The notes under the pieces are model-generated. The model searched no databases, was not told the origin of the DNA, and saw nothing but the letters and a program-made list of their open reading frames with translations. A DNA stretch of 64,000 bases from Paenibacillus brasilensis. GTDB taxonomy: Bacteria > Bacillota > Bacilli > Paenibacillales > Paenibacillaceae. The translations under genes and the position numbers were made by a program. The stretch lies in contig NZ_CP045298.1 of NCBI RefSeq assembly GCF_009363115.1, forward strand, positions 4,461,501-4,525,500, given 5' to 3'. How positions within the stretch are numbered: the first letter of the stretch is position 1; each line of letters starts with the position of its first letter. Shown one piece after another: positions 17,216-26,354 of this stretch.

Positions 17216-18232
17216 ATGGACGGTAAGTCAAATACCAAACGGCCAGTTGTTGACTTTCATTGTGATGTACTGTGTAAAATGCAGCTCAATCGGCAGGTGG
17301 ATTTTAGTCATTCATCACTTGATGTTACAAAAGAGCGATTGCTGGAAGGTGATGTACAACTGCAAACGTTCGCCATATATATATCACAGGTATTGGGCAG
17401 GCCAAGAATGGAGCATGTAGTTCGTCAAATTGAGCTGTTCAGGCAGCATGTCGTATCTCCCTTAGGTGGACTTAGAGCCTTGCTATGGCGGGAAGACCTG
17501 CAAGAACAAGGCTCACCGACAAAAAAGCTGACGTATTTGGAAGGTAATGAGGTGGATCAGACCCACTCCCCCTGGGCTTTGCTCTCACTAGAGGGAGCAG
17601 ACGCGCTGGAAGGGAACCCGTTTTATGCCGAACTGTGCTATGCCATGGGAATACGGTTAATTGGGCTGACGTGGAATTATGCAAATTGGGCGGCTGACGG
17701 GATTATGGAGCAGCGGGGGGGCGGCTTGACCAACAAAGGGCATGAGCTGGTCAAGCGCTGTAATGAGTTGGGATTGCTGCTGGACGTATCGCATTTGTCT
17801 GTACGAGGTTTCTGGGAGGTACTTGAGGAGGCAACATTACCGCCAATTGCCTCGCATTCGAACGCTTTTGCCGTTTGCTCTCATCCACGCAATCTGCGGG
17901 ATGATCAGATTCGGGCGTTGATCGCATGTGACGGCCGAATCGGGTTGACTTTTGTCACGATGTTTATCCAAGAGCAAGGTTCAGTGAGCGCTGAGGACCT
18001 GCTACCGCATATCGAGCATATTTGTGCCTTAGGCGGTGCGCGACATATGATGTTTGGCTCCGATTTTGATGGTATCGAACGTCATGTACAGGGATTGGAG
18101 CACCCGGGAAAATACCGCGAGTTCGCAGAATTGCTGTTAAAGCATTATCCTGAGGAACTGGTCAAAGGCTGGTTGGGAGGAAATGCGCTCTGTTATTTGC
18201 AAACCAATCTACCCTCTAGAATGTCTTCTTGA
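17216..18232 (+). CDS. Membrane dipeptidase (renal dipeptidase, M19) family
   Basis: The 338-residue protein is a zinc-dependent amidohydrolase-fold dipeptidase. Motifs are the metal-binding DFHCD near residue 14, LSLEGADAL with the bridging glutamate, LLDVSHLS, and SHSNAFAVCSHPRNL. M19 enzymes hydrolyse dipeptides, including D-configured C-terminal residues. ATG 17216 follows GGGGGAA by 5 nt; an earlier ATG at 17198 lacks a ribosome binding site. No signal peptide is present, so it is probably cytoplasmic. The actual substrate is not evident. Confidence 0.87.
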   Translation: MDGKSNTKRPVVDFHCDVLCKMQLNRQVDFSHSSLDVTKERLLEGDVQLQTFAIYISQVLGRPRMEHVVRQIELFRQHVVSPLGGLRALLWREDLQEQGSPTKKLTYLEGNEVDQTHSPWALLSLEGADALEGNPFYAELCYAMGIRLIGLTWNYANWAADGIMEQRGGGLTNKGHELVKRCNELGLLLDVSHLSVRGFWEVLEEATLPPIASHSNAFAVCSHPRNLRDDQIRALIACDGRIGLTFVTMFIQEQGSVSAEDLLPHIEHICALGGARHMMFGSDFDGIERHVQGLEHPGKYREFAELLLKHYPEELVKGWLGGNALCYLQTNLPSRMSS

Positions 18233-18451
18233 ATATTTATTCATATAAGGTTTTCCTATAAGCTTATTTTATGTATACACAAAAAACTTTTAAGTCCGAT
18301 TATCGGAAAGGAAGCAGTAATTGGACGAAACTCAAGACTGATTAGGGCGAAAAAGGGAACTTTGTGTGCTTTCCTTTTCTTTCTTGACGAAATAGGAGTA
18401 TAATAGCATAGATGTGTAAGTTTTGTATAGAGAAAAAGGAGTGACAACACG

Positions 18452-19024
18452 ATGAGTAAAATCGTACCTGTCGGCGTTTCCGCCCGTCATATTCACCTGA
18501 CCCAAGAGCATATTGAAATTTTGTTCGGAGCAGGCTATCAATTGACTGAATTTAAACCTTTGTCCCAACCGGGACAATTTGCCGCAAATGAAACGGTGGC
18601 TGTAATTGGTTCTAAGGGCCAATTTGATAAGGTTCGCATTTTGGGACCCGCTCGTCCAGCTTCCCAGCTCGAAATCTCCCGTACAGATTCCTTTGCTATT
18701 GGTGTAAAAGCACCTGTACGCGAATCTGGCAACATTGAGGGTACACCAGGAATTACGGTAAAAGGACCAGCAGGAGAAGTGGAACTGCAAGAGGGTGTTA
18801 TTGTAGCAGCTCGCCATATTCACTTCCATACAACTGATGCAGCTAAATGGGACATTAAAGACAAGCAGTTGCTGAAAGTGCGTGTAGGCGGCGAACGTGG
18901 TCTTGTGTTTGAAAATGTTATTGCACGTGTATCTGACTCCTTTGCTTTGGATATGCACATTGATACGGATGAAGCGAACGGAGCCGGTGTGAAAAACGGC
19001 GACAGCGCTGAAATCGTAGACTAA
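18452..19024 (+). CDS. pduL: PduL-type phosphate propanoyltransferase/acetyltransferase
   Basis: The protein has 190 residues and contains two PduL repeats, each with a zinc-binding histidine signature: SARHIHLTQEHIE near residue 10 and AARHIHFHTTDAA near 125. PduL interconverts acyl-CoA and acyl phosphate. No microcompartment genes are nearby and there is no encapsulation peptide, so a housekeeping phosphotransacylase role is likelier than propanediol use. A TATAAT lies at 18399-18404 but its -35 is unclear. Confidence 0.88.
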   Translation: MSKIVPVGVSARHIHLTQEHIEILFGAGYQLTEFKPLSQPGQFAANETVAVIGSKGQFDKVRILGPARPASQLEISRTDSFAIGVKAPVRESGNIEGTPGITVKGPAGEVELQEGVIVAARHIHFHTTDAAKWDIKDKQLLKVRVGGERGLVFENVIARVSDSFALDMHIDTDEANGAGVKNGDSAEIVD

Positions 19025-19054
19025 TATACGTATTGGATGCCGGAAGGCTTTGGG

Positions 19055-19087
19055 AGCTCGATTCTTGCAAAGGAATCGGGCTTTTTT
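19055..19087 (+). terminator. pduL terminator
   Basis: AGCTCGATTC and GAATCGGGCT form a stem over an 8-nt loop and are followed by six T residues. Confidence 0.8.
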
Positions 19088-19313
19088 ACATATATAGAAA
19101 ATTTACAAATCCCTGTATATACGTATAGTCACTCGTTCAAATTGCAGCCCGTTGGTCTCTGAGGCTGATCTATGGCTATGGCTTATAAATCATGCTATAA
19201 TTTAGTGTAATGCCTTTTTCAAAGGATTTTAATGGGCTTAAAAGGATATACATGGATAAGGATTAGCAAAAGCGCGAATGGCGTGAAATAGATGGTGTAA
19301 GGAGTGACCAGGA

Positions 19314-20867
19314 ATGGCTAAGGAAACAAAAGATTACTCCAAATATTTTGATTTCTCGGATGCAAAGATTATTTCTGAAGACGAGCATAGCAAAAAGATC
19401 CGTATTCGCGGACGTGAAATCAACATTATGGCGGAGCCGAACCATAGAAAAGAAAAGCAGCGCGGTAAAGAGGACGTACAGGTATTGTATGATAACGCAG
19501 TCCCGGATGAGCTGAAACATATCGGTGAGGGAAAGCATTATGTTGTATATACATTCGGTTGCCAGATGAACGAACATGATTCTGAAACCATAAAAGGCTT
19601 ACTGGAGCAAATGGGCTACCAGGCAACCGAGGATCGGAAGGAAGCGGACATCATTTTACTGAATACTTGCGCCATCCGTGAAAATGCGGAGGATAAAGTG
19701 TTTGGCGAGCTGGGTCACCTCAAGCATCTCAAAACAGAAAAGCCAGGGCTGCTGCTCGGCGTGTGTGGCTGCATGTCACAGGAAGAGAATGTCGTTAACC
19801 GGATTATGCAAAAACATGGTTTTGTCGATATGATTTTTGGAACCCATAATATTCATCGTTTGCCTCAACTCGTCAAGGAAGCACTCTTCAGCAAAGAGAT
19901 GGTGGTCGAAGTGTGGTCCAAGGAAGGCGACATTATCGAAAACCTGCCGAAGAAGCGTGAGGGAATGCGGGCTTGGGTAAATATCATGTACGGCTGTGAT
20001 AAATTTTGCACCTATTGCATTGTTCCCTTCACACGTGGGAAGGAAAGAAGCCGTCGGCCAGAGGATGTTATTGCAGAGGTACGGGATTTGGCACGTCAAG
20101 GCTTTAAGGAAATTACCTTGCTGGGTCAGAACGTTAATGCCTATGGCAAGGATTTGAAGGATATGAATTACAGATTCGGAGATCTGATGGATGATATGCG
20201 CAAGATCAATATCCCGCGTGTACGATTTACCACATCACATCCACGTGATTTTGATGACCATTTGGTTGAAGTGCTCGGTAAGGGCGGCAATTTGGTGGAG
20301 CATATTCATCTGCCTGTACAATCGGGTAATACGGATATATTGAAGAAAATGAACCGAAAATATACTCGTGAGCGTGTTTTGGAGCTGGCAGCGAAGATCA
20401 AAGCGGCTGTTCCGCATGTTTCTCTGACAACGGATATTATTGTAGGATTCCCGGGTGAAACGGACGAACAGTTTGAAGATACACTATCGCTTGTGCGAGA
20501 GGTCGGCTACGACTTTGCCTACACATTCATCTATTCACCACGTGAAGGTACGCCAGCTGCTTCGATGGAAGACAATGTACCTATGGAGGTCAAAAAAGAG
20601 CGTCTTCAGCGACTTAACAAGGTTGTGAATGAGAACAGTCTCCGCTTTAATAGTCGACTGCGGGGCGAGGTTGTAGAGGTGTTGGTAGAAGGCGAGAGCA
20701 AAAATAACAGTGAGGTGCTCGCCGGACGGACCCGATCCAATAAGCTCGTGCATTTTGAAGGTTCCAAGGATCTGATCGGTACATTTGTTCAAGTGAAAAT
20801 TACAGAGCCGATGACCTTCTATATCAAGGGTGATTTGGTTCAAACCGCAGTGGCGGTTAACGGATAA
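19314..20867 (+). CDS. miaB: MiaB tRNA methylthiotransferase
   Basis: The protein has 517 residues. The UPF0004 domain has three Fe-S cysteines (YTFGCQMNEHDSE, LLNTCAIREN, GVCGCMSQEEN). The radical-SAM cluster is CDKFCTYC in GCDKFCTYCIVPFTRGKE, and a TRAM domain closes the chain. MiaB turns i6A37 into ms2i6A37 in tRNAs reading UNN codons. An extra hydrophilic N-terminus of about 70 residues is typical of Bacillales. The promoter is probably the extended -10 TGCTATAAT at 19193-19201. It forms a likely unit with ricA 76 nt downstream. Confidence 0.96.
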   Translation: MAKETKDYSKYFDFSDAKIISEDEHSKKIRIRGREINIMAEPNHRKEKQRGKEDVQVLYDNAVPDELKHIGEGKHYVVYTFGCQMNEHDSETIKGLLEQMGYQATEDRKEADIILLNTCAIRENAEDKVFGELGHLKHLKTEKPGLLLGVCGCMSQEENVVNRIMQKHGFVDMIFGTHNIHRLPQLVKEALFSKEMVVEVWSKEGDIIENLPKKREGMRAWVNIMYGCDKFCTYCIVPFTRGKERSRRPEDVIAEVRDLARQGFKEITLLGQNVNAYGKDLKDMNYRFGDLMDDMRKINIPRVRFTTSHPRDFDDHLVEVLGKGGNLVEHIHLPVQSGNTDILKKMNRKYTRERVLELAAKIKAAVPHVSLTTDIIVGFPGETDEQFEDTLSLVREVGYDFAYTFIYSPREGTPAASMEDNVPMEVKKERLQRLNKVVNENSLRFNSRLRGEVVEVLVEGESKNNSEVLAGRTRSNKLVHFEGSKDLIGTFVQVKITEPMTFYIKGDLVQTAVAVNG

Positions 20868-20943
20868 AAAAGAAATTCTAGCGAACTGCATGGGGATGAC
20901 TATCGTATGCAGATCGCCTATGTGAGAAAAGGAGCGATGGACA

Positions 20944-21396
20944 GTGACAGAGGAGCGGTTGCAACAGACAGAACTTCAATCGGCGGCGCGCCAGCATGAT
21001 CATTTGGTCAATCGCGATATGATATTGGCAAAAGCCAAAGAGTTAGCTGGTATTTTGGGCAACAGTGAGGAAGTGCAGATATTTCGGAAGGCTGAAGAGA
21101 AGGTTCGGGATCATGGGCGCATCCAGCAACTGATTGCAACAATGAAGAAAAAGCAAAAGGAAATTGTAGCATTTGAATCCTTGAAGAATCAAAAAATGAT
21201 TGCCAAAATAGAGGCTGAGCTTCAGGAGCTGCAGGAAGAGCTTGACGGTATTCCAATTGTAACGGAGTTCCAGCAAAGTCAGGTGGAAATTAACGAGTTG
21301 CTGCAAATGGTGATCATGGCTATCCGTGATACGGTTGCAGAAAAGGTAAATGTAGAAGAGGGAAAAAGTACTTCTGCCTCTAATTGTAGTGACTAA
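20944..21396 (+). CDS. ricA: RicA (YmcA) / YlbF-family regulator
   Basis: The protein is 150 residues and highly helical (DUF964/YlbF family). In Bacillus RicA forms the RicA-RicF-RicT complex with Fe-S clusters, which promotes RNase Y-dependent mRNA maturation and affects competence, sporulation and biofilm. It lies directly after miaB, as in Bacillus (ymcB-ymcA). Start GTG 20944 follows AAAAGGAG. The cotE and mutS genes that follow in Bacillus are absent here, so the core block breaks at this point. Confidence 0.82.
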   Translation: MTEERLQQTELQSAARQHDHLVNRDMILAKAKELAGILGNSEEVQIFRKAEEKVRDHGRIQQLIATMKKKQKEIVAFESLKNQKMIAKIEAELQELQEELDGIPIVTEFQQSQVEINELLQMVIMAIRDTVAEKVNVEEGKSTSASNCSD

Positions 21397-21408
21397 AATG
21401 AGGTGTAA

Positions 21409-21440
21409 GGTGTGGAGGCTTAGCTTCCACGCCTTTTTTT
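21409..21440 (+). terminator. ricA terminator
   Basis: GGTGTGGA..GC and GC..TCCACGCC pair and are followed by seven T residues. Confidence 0.85.
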
Positions 21441-21530
21441 AGAAGGCAATCGGAGGCGTGCTTACCGAACTATGTATACTCGCCAGACATGAGGAGTAAG
21501 TGACATCGAAGAAGGGATGAATACAAAAGA

Positions 21531-21953
21531 ATGGATCAGTTGCGTAAGATGATAGAGGGGGAAGGAAATACTTTCTGGAGTTACCTAGGATGTGAGCTGG
21601 TCGGTGCGGATGAGAACGAGGTACACATCGCTTTGCAGGCTGGCCCGCAGCATACGAATGTAATGGGTATTGTACATGGGGGCGTGCTGACTTCGTTAAT
21701 GGACCAGGCAATGGGAATGGTCGCCATGGGCTCGCGTCAAATGCAGTCATGTGTAACGACGAACCTGAATGTTCATTTTTTGTCAGCAATGAGGCAGGGG
21801 GCACTGCAAGTGAAAGCCAGGATTCTTCATCAGGCAGGCCGCACCATCACTACGGAAGCAGAAGTAAGGAATAGTGAAGGGACACTCGGATGCATGTCTA
21901 CGGCAACCTTTCGAGTGTTGCATAAACAACCAAATGACTCAGACAAGGCCTAA
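21531..21953 (+). CDS. PaaI-type hotdog-fold thioesterase
   Basis: The protein has 140 residues with a single hotdog domain and the PaaI signature NVMGIVHGGVLTSLMDQAMG (N, HGG and the D of the active site are present). It is expected to hydrolyse acyl-CoA or aromatic acyl-CoA thioesters. The substrate is unknown. The Nudix gene follows closely. Confidence 0.85.
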   Translation: MDQLRKMIEGEGNTFWSYLGCELVGADENEVHIALQAGPQHTNVMGIVHGGVLTSLMDQAMGMVAMGSRQMQSCVTTNLNVHFLSAMRQGALQVKARILHQAGRTITTEAEVRNSEGTLGCMSTATFRVLHKQPNDSDKA

Positions 21954-22018
21954 TGCTTGACAAAACTTTTTATTATGTCATAATGAATTTATCAAAACGA
22001 TATAATATGGTGATGCGA

Positions 22019-22807
22019 ATGGATAACAATCGTACGAACGAAGAGGCGCAGAAGGCGTCGTACAACATTAAGAAATATCGTACCCCGGATGGTGCTCCAG
22101 CCGATATCGTTATGTTCACCTTAACGAAGCGGGAACGCAAGACGGTGACGAAGACATTGCCGATCCGGGAACTGAAGGTTATGCTCATCAAGCGCCGCAG
22201 ATGGCCGTTTGAGGGACTCTGGGCCTTGCCCGGAGGATTTTGTCAGGAAGATGAGTCTATATATGGAGCGGCCAAGCGGGAGCTGTTAGAGGAAACCGGT
22301 GTGGACGGCGGACATCTGGAGTATTTAGGTGTATACAGCGGACCGGGGCGTGATCCGCGTGGCTGGATTATATCGCATGCATTTTTTGCATTGGTAGAGG
22401 AATGGATGCTGGAGCAGCGGCAGGCAGCGGATGATGCTTCCGAGGTAGGGCTGTTCACGATCCGTGAGGCGCTGGAGGAATTGGAGCTGGCGTTCGATCA
22501 CCGGGACATCATAGTCGATGCCTATCGGAAAATTCAGTTGCAAATGCTGCAGACTACGATAGCCAAACAGTTTTTGCCGCTACATTTTACATTGGGTGAG
22601 CTTTACCAGGTGATTCAGAGTGTCGTACCGGATTTTGAAGAACCGAATTTTATCCGTAAAATAACATCGACCCGCAGCAGGCAAGGGATACTGGAAGAAG
22701 TACGGGATGAGGCCGGTAAACCGCTCAGCTCCAATCAGTATTCACAAAGACCGGCTCAGCTGTACCGTTTTAGTGACAGAGTACCGAGGTTGTCTATCTA
22801 CACATAA
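22019..22807 (+). CDS. Nudix hydrolase with C-terminal winged helix (NrtR-like layout)
   Basis: The 262-residue protein has a Nudix domain whose box reads G(x5)E(x7)REL(x)EE: GGFCQEDESIYGAAKRELLEETG. A C-terminal NrtR/DUF4743-like winged-helix region (about 175-262, FTLGELYQVIQSVV) follows. This Nudix plus winged-helix layout is that of NrtR-type regulators of NAD metabolism, and nicotinamidase and pncB genes lie right downstream, so a regulatory role is a reasonable inference. ATG 22019 is chosen because GGTGAT precedes it; the frame is open back to ATG 21953, but a promoter-like TTGACA (21957-21962) lies in that part. Confidence 0.8.
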   Translation: MDNNRTNEEAQKASYNIKKYRTPDGAPADIVMFTLTKRERKTVTKTLPIRELKVMLIKRRRWPFEGLWALPGGFCQEDESIYGAAKRELLEETGVDGGHLEYLGVYSGPGRDPRGWIISHAFFALVEEWMLEQRQAADDASEVGLFTIREALEELELAFDHRDIIVDAYRKIQLQMLQTTIAKQFLPLHFTLGELYQVIQSVVPDFEEPNFIRKITSTRSRQGILEEVRDEAGKPLSSNQYSQRPAQLYRFSDRVPRLSIYT

Positions 22808-22873
22808 TGTGACGGGATAGGTCATAAAGAACGCACAATCCCCAACTTTGTCGATGAAGGAGCTGACTGTACG

Positions 22874-23440
22874 ATGAAGGCACTCATTGTTATTGATTAC
22901 ACGAAGGATTTTGTAGATGGTAGCTTGCCTGTAGGTCAACCGGCGATTGATTTGGATGATCGGATTGCAGCAATCACACAGGCGTATGTGGAACAGGGGG
23001 ACTTTGTTGTCATGGCTGTGGATTTGCATGAGGAAAGCGACCCTTATCATCCGGAGAGTAAGCTGTTTCCCCCACATAATATACGTGGAACGGAGGGACG
23101 ACATTTATATGGCAAGCTCCAAACCCTCTATGAGCAACAAAGTGCTTCCATCTATTGGCTGGATAAAACACGGTATAGTGCGTTCGCTGGGACCGATCTG
23201 GAGCTCAGGCTGCGCGAACGAGGCATTTTGCAAGTTCATCTGATTGGTGTATGTACAGATATATGTGTGCTCCATACGGCTGTAGACGCTTATAACAAAG
23301 GCTTTGCTATTACTGTATACAAGGATGCTGTGGCGAGCTTTAATCAGGCAGGACATGATTGGGCTTTGGGTCATTTTGAGGAAAGTTTGGGAGCTGCCGT
23401 ATGGTCGGCTCAGGATACGATTTTACTACACAAGAAGTGA
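22874..23440 (+). CDS. pncA: Isochorismatase-family nicotinamidase
   Basis: The protein is 188 residues of the cysteine hydrolase fold. The catalytic Asp lies in VIDYTKDFVDGS, the metal-site residues in DLHEESDPYHPES, and the nucleophile Cys in GVCTDICVLHTA. Nicotinamidase converts nicotinamide to nicotinate, the substrate of the next gene (pncB), which supports PncA over other isochorismatase-like enzymes. Confidence 0.85.
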   Translation: MKALIVIDYTKDFVDGSLPVGQPAIDLDDRIAAITQAYVEQGDFVVMAVDLHEESDPYHPESKLFPPHNIRGTEGRHLYGKLQTLYEQQSASIYWLDKTRYSAFAGTDLELRLRERGILQVHLIGVCTDICVLHTAVDAYNKGFAITVYKDAVASFNQAGHDWALGHFEESLGAAVWSAQDTILLHKK

Positions 23441-23457
23441 ATAACTTAACGATTGTG

Positions 23458-23496
23458 CACTAATATCCGATAACAAAATGGAGTCGGATATTAGTG
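23458..23496. repeat. Perfect 13-bp inverted repeat between pncA and pncB
   Basis: CACTAATATCCGA at 23458-23470 and its exact reverse complement at 23484-23496 flank a 13-nt loop. No T run follows on either strand, so it is not a standard terminator. It could be an operator or an mRNA processing or stability element in the NAD-salvage operon. Confidence 0.75.
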
Positions 23497-23565
23497 GGCT
23501 GGGTAGATGAGGCGGTACGCCGTCGCAATCGCAAAACCGGGGGACAGTCAGAGAGGATGAATACG

Positions 23566-25029
23566 ATGCAGTCAACGAGCCTCGCGTTACATACAGATAA
23601 ATATCAGATTAATATGATGTACGCCCACTGGGTGAACGGAAGTCATCAGCGTAAAGCTGTGTTCGAGGCGTATTTCCGTAAGCTGCCCTTTGGCAACGGT
23701 TATGCGGTGTTCGCTGGTCTGGAGCGCATTGTGAATTACATCTCAAATTTGCGTTTTACAGAAGAGGATATTCGCTACCTGTCAGAACAGGAGGAGAAGT
23801 ATGATCCTATGTTTCTGGAGGCTTTGCGGCAGTTTAGATTTGGCGGAACAGTTCATTCGATGAAGGAAGGAGCGCTTGTTTTTCCGAACGAGCCTCTGAT
23901 ACGCGTCGAAGGAACGATTATGGAAACGCAGCTGGTGGAGACGGCGATACTGAATTTTATGAATTATCAGACACTGATCGCTACCAAGGCATCACGCATT
24001 AAACAGGTGGCAAATAACGACACGCTGCTTGAATTTGGCACACGGCGTGCACAGGAAGCAGATGCGGCAATATGGGGAGCACGCGCAGCTTATGTAGCAG
24101 GCTTTGACGCGACATCCAACATGCTGGCAGGAGAGCACTTTGGGATTCCGACGAAGGGAACGCATGCTCATTCCTGGGTGCAGACCTTTATGTCCGAGCA
24201 GGAGGCTTTTGACGTGTATGCCAAGGTTTTACCAGATCAGGTCACGCTCCTGGTAGACACCTTTGACACGCTGGAAAGCGGCGTACCTCATGCGATTCGC
24301 ACAGCAAAGATGCTGGAGAGCCAGGGCAAGCGCATGAATTCAATTCGTCTGGATAGCGGTGATTTAGCTTATCTATCTATCCAGGCGCGGGAAATGCTTG
24401 ATGCTGAAGGTCTGGATTACGTACAAATTGTAGCTTCTAATGATTTGGATGAAAATACGATTTTTAATTTGAAAGCCCAAGGGGCGCGTATTGATGTATG
24501 GGGTGTGGGAACACAGCTTATTACAGCTTCGGATCAACCTTCACTTGGCGGAGTGTACAAGCTGGTTGAACGTGAAGTCGATGGTGAAATGCTGCCAACG
24601 ATTAAGATTTCGGGCAATCCGGAAAAAGTATCCACACCGGGCAAAAAGGATGTATACCGTATCGTGGATAAAAAGAAGGGAAGAGCTGTTGCAGATTATA
24701 TTTCTTTTCCAGATGAAGAGCGTCCGCGAAATGGAAAACGTCTGAAACTCTTTAATCCCTTGCATCCTTATATGAAAAAATATGTAGAAAATTATGAAGC
24801 TGTACCAATGCTCGAGCCCATTTTCAAAAACGGACAGAAGGTATATGAGCTTCCCGAACTGGATGAAATTCGAGCTTATCATGCTTCACAGCTGAAGCTG
24901 TTTTGGCCAGAATATTTGCGGAAGATGAACCCTGAAATTTATCGTGTTAATCTCAGCGAAAAGGTGTGGGGACTGAAGCAAAAGCTGATCGACAGCTACA
25001 TGCAGCCTGAAGTGGAAGAAAAGGAGTAG
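23566..25029 (+). CDS. pncB: Nicotinate phosphoribosyltransferase
   Basis: The protein has 487 residues with family motifs TDKYQINMMYAHWVNG at the N-terminus, the central EFGTRRAQEADAAIWGARAA carrying the phosphoribosyl-site residues, and HSWVQTF. It makes nicotinate mononucleotide from nicotinate, PRPP and ATP (Preiss-Handler route). ATG 23566 is 9 nt from GAGAGG; the ATG at 23557 directly abuts that site. It pairs functionally with the upstream nicotinamidase. Confidence 0.94.
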   Translation: MQSTSLALHTDKYQINMMYAHWVNGSHQRKAVFEAYFRKLPFGNGYAVFAGLERIVNYISNLRFTEEDIRYLSEQEEKYDPMFLEALRQFRFGGTVHSMKEGALVFPNEPLIRVEGTIMETQLVETAILNFMNYQTLIATKASRIKQVANNDTLLEFGTRRAQEADAAIWGARAAYVAGFDATSNMLAGEHFGIPTKGTHAHSWVQTFMSEQEAFDVYAKVLPDQVTLLVDTFDTLESGVPHAIRTAKMLESQGKRMNSIRLDSGDLAYLSIQAREMLDAEGLDYVQIVASNDLDENTIFNLKAQGARIDVWGVGTQLITASDQPSLGGVYKLVEREVDGEMLPTIKISGNPEKVSTPGKKDVYRIVDKKKGRAVADYISFPDEERPRNGKRLKLFNPLHPYMKKYVENYEAVPMLEPIFKNGQKVYELPELDEIRAYHASQLKLFWPEYLRKMNPEIYRVNLSEKVWGLKQKLIDSYMQPEVEEKE

Positions 25030-25032
25030 TAC

Positions 25033-25069
25033 AAAAAGGCACCTCATGAATGTATGAGGTGCCTTTTTC
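25033..25069. terminator. Bidirectional terminator after pncB
   Basis: AAAAAGGCACCTCAT and ATGAGGTGCCTTTTT form a perfect 15-bp inverted repeat, with A and T runs at the two ends. Confidence 0.85.
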
Positions 25070-25105
25070 TATTGTGGCGAGTATGGAAAAAGAGAACTTA
25101 TTTAT

Positions 25106-26353
25106 CACGCCTGTTGAATAACCACAAAATGGTAGAAAAAAGATCGTCTTTTCTGTAGAATCGTTGGTACCATCCAAACGAATCCGAAAGAAGACGATCT
25201 CATGAAAAATTCTATCACGATTACATCTATCCTTCAATCCATGCTGACTCCTGAAGAAGTTCAAAGGGTTGTGAAGTTAATAGGTTATGAAGACAAAGCC
25301 CGCAAGTTTACGGTGTACCATTTACTCCAATACTGGTGCATGGCTGCGTTGGAACAATGGGGTAGCTATCGATCCAGCGTAGATTATGCGGCTCTCTGTG
25401 GCTTGCCTGTCGTCCACTACTCACGCTTTTCAACCAAAGCCGCCGAAGTCCCGTTTTCCGTATTTAAGGAACTTTTCCATCTACTTGTTTGCAAATGTAA
25501 CCGGGAAGCACGTCGGAAACTGACTTTCCCCAAAGAATTATTACTCATCGATTCAACCACGATGACGGTGGGAAAAACGCGTTTGCCTTGGGCTCCTTAT
25601 CCCGAGGAGCGTGCAGGTATTAAACTTCATGTCGCTTTACGAGCAGAAAATGGGCAACCCCTTCAGGTGGTCGAAACGCTGGGCTCCAAGCATGATGGCC
25701 CCATGAGTGAAGCGTTGGCTCAACCGGACTACATTTTGGTGATGGACCGTGCTTATGGGAAACTGGAGCGTCTGGATCACTTCAAAACCCATGGACAATC
25801 GTTTGTCATTCGGCTTCGCGACAACGTCCATTTGGAAAAGCCTCATGCGCTACGCCGCCTTACGAAGCCAGATTCATCCGTCATTCGGGATATCACTTGC
25901 CAGTTGGGAACCCCTCAGTGTCGTTCCACACAACGTCATCGTGTGGTGATGTTTCGGGATTTTGAAGGTCGGGAAATTCGGGTGGTTACCGATTTAATGC
26001 AGGTGACCGCAGAACAAATCGCACAGATCTATAAGGCTCGATGGCAGATTGAAGTCTTCTTTCGTTGGATCAAGCAACATTTGAATATCCCAACGCTGTT
26101 TGGTACGACTGAAAATGCGGTCTATGGGCAATTATTCTGTGCTCTAATCGTCTATGTCCTGCTCAATTGGCTATTTGTTGCTGCTCAGACTTCATGGCCC
26201 CAACATGCCGTTCTTTCCTTTGTGCGATTTTCTCGTCTATTTCTTCTTCAAAACTTACCTGTTGAATGGCTGATTCAGATTCAGCGCGTTCTTCTTCAGT
26301 GCACCTCTTGTTTCATGAATTGAGTTACTTATTTTGGTTATTCAACAGGCGTG
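25106..26353 (+). mobile_element. Complete IS4-family insertion sequence with 9-bp target duplication
   Basis: The element is 1,248 bp. Its ends carry inverted repeats sharing CACGCCTGTTGAATAACCA, reading inward from 25106 and from 26353. The 9-bp sequence CTTATTTAT is duplicated exactly at 25097-25105 and 26354-26362. It encodes one intact DDE transposase. The perfect duplication and intact frame suggest a recent insertion. Confidence 0.95.
25202..26323 (+). CDS. IS4-family DDE transposase
   Basis: The 373-residue protein has the DDE triad in LLIDSTTMTVGKTRLPW (first D), LVMDRAYGKL (second D) and the IS4 signature Y-x2-R-x3-E-x6-K in YKARWQIEVFFRWIK. The frame is uninterrupted, so the enzyme is probably functional. 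It fills nearly the whole element, leaving 95 bp on the left end and 30 bp on the right. Confidence 0.95.
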   Translation: MKNSITITSILQSMLTPEEVQRVVKLIGYEDKARKFTVYHLLQYWCMAALEQWGSYRSSVDYAALCGLPVVHYSRFSTKAAEVPFSVFKELFHLLVCKCNREARRKLTFPKELLLIDSTTMTVGKTRLPWAPYPEERAGIKLHVALRAENGQPLQVVETLGSKHDGPMSEALAQPDYILVMDRAYGKLERLDHFKTHGQSFVIRLRDNVHLEKPHALRRLTKPDSSVIRDITCQLGTPQCRSTQRHRVVMFRDFEGREIRVVTDLMQVTAEQIAQIYKARWQIEVFFRWIKQHLNIPTLFGTTENAVYGQLFCALIVYVLLNWLFVAAQTSWPQHAVLSFVRFSRLFLLQNLPVEWLIQIQRVLLQCTSCFMN

Positions 26354-26354
26354 C

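Noticed and set aside
18384..18404. TTGACG and TATAAT before pduL as a promoter
   Set aside because: Their spacing is only 9 nt; the TATAAT may be real but this -35 cannot belong to it.
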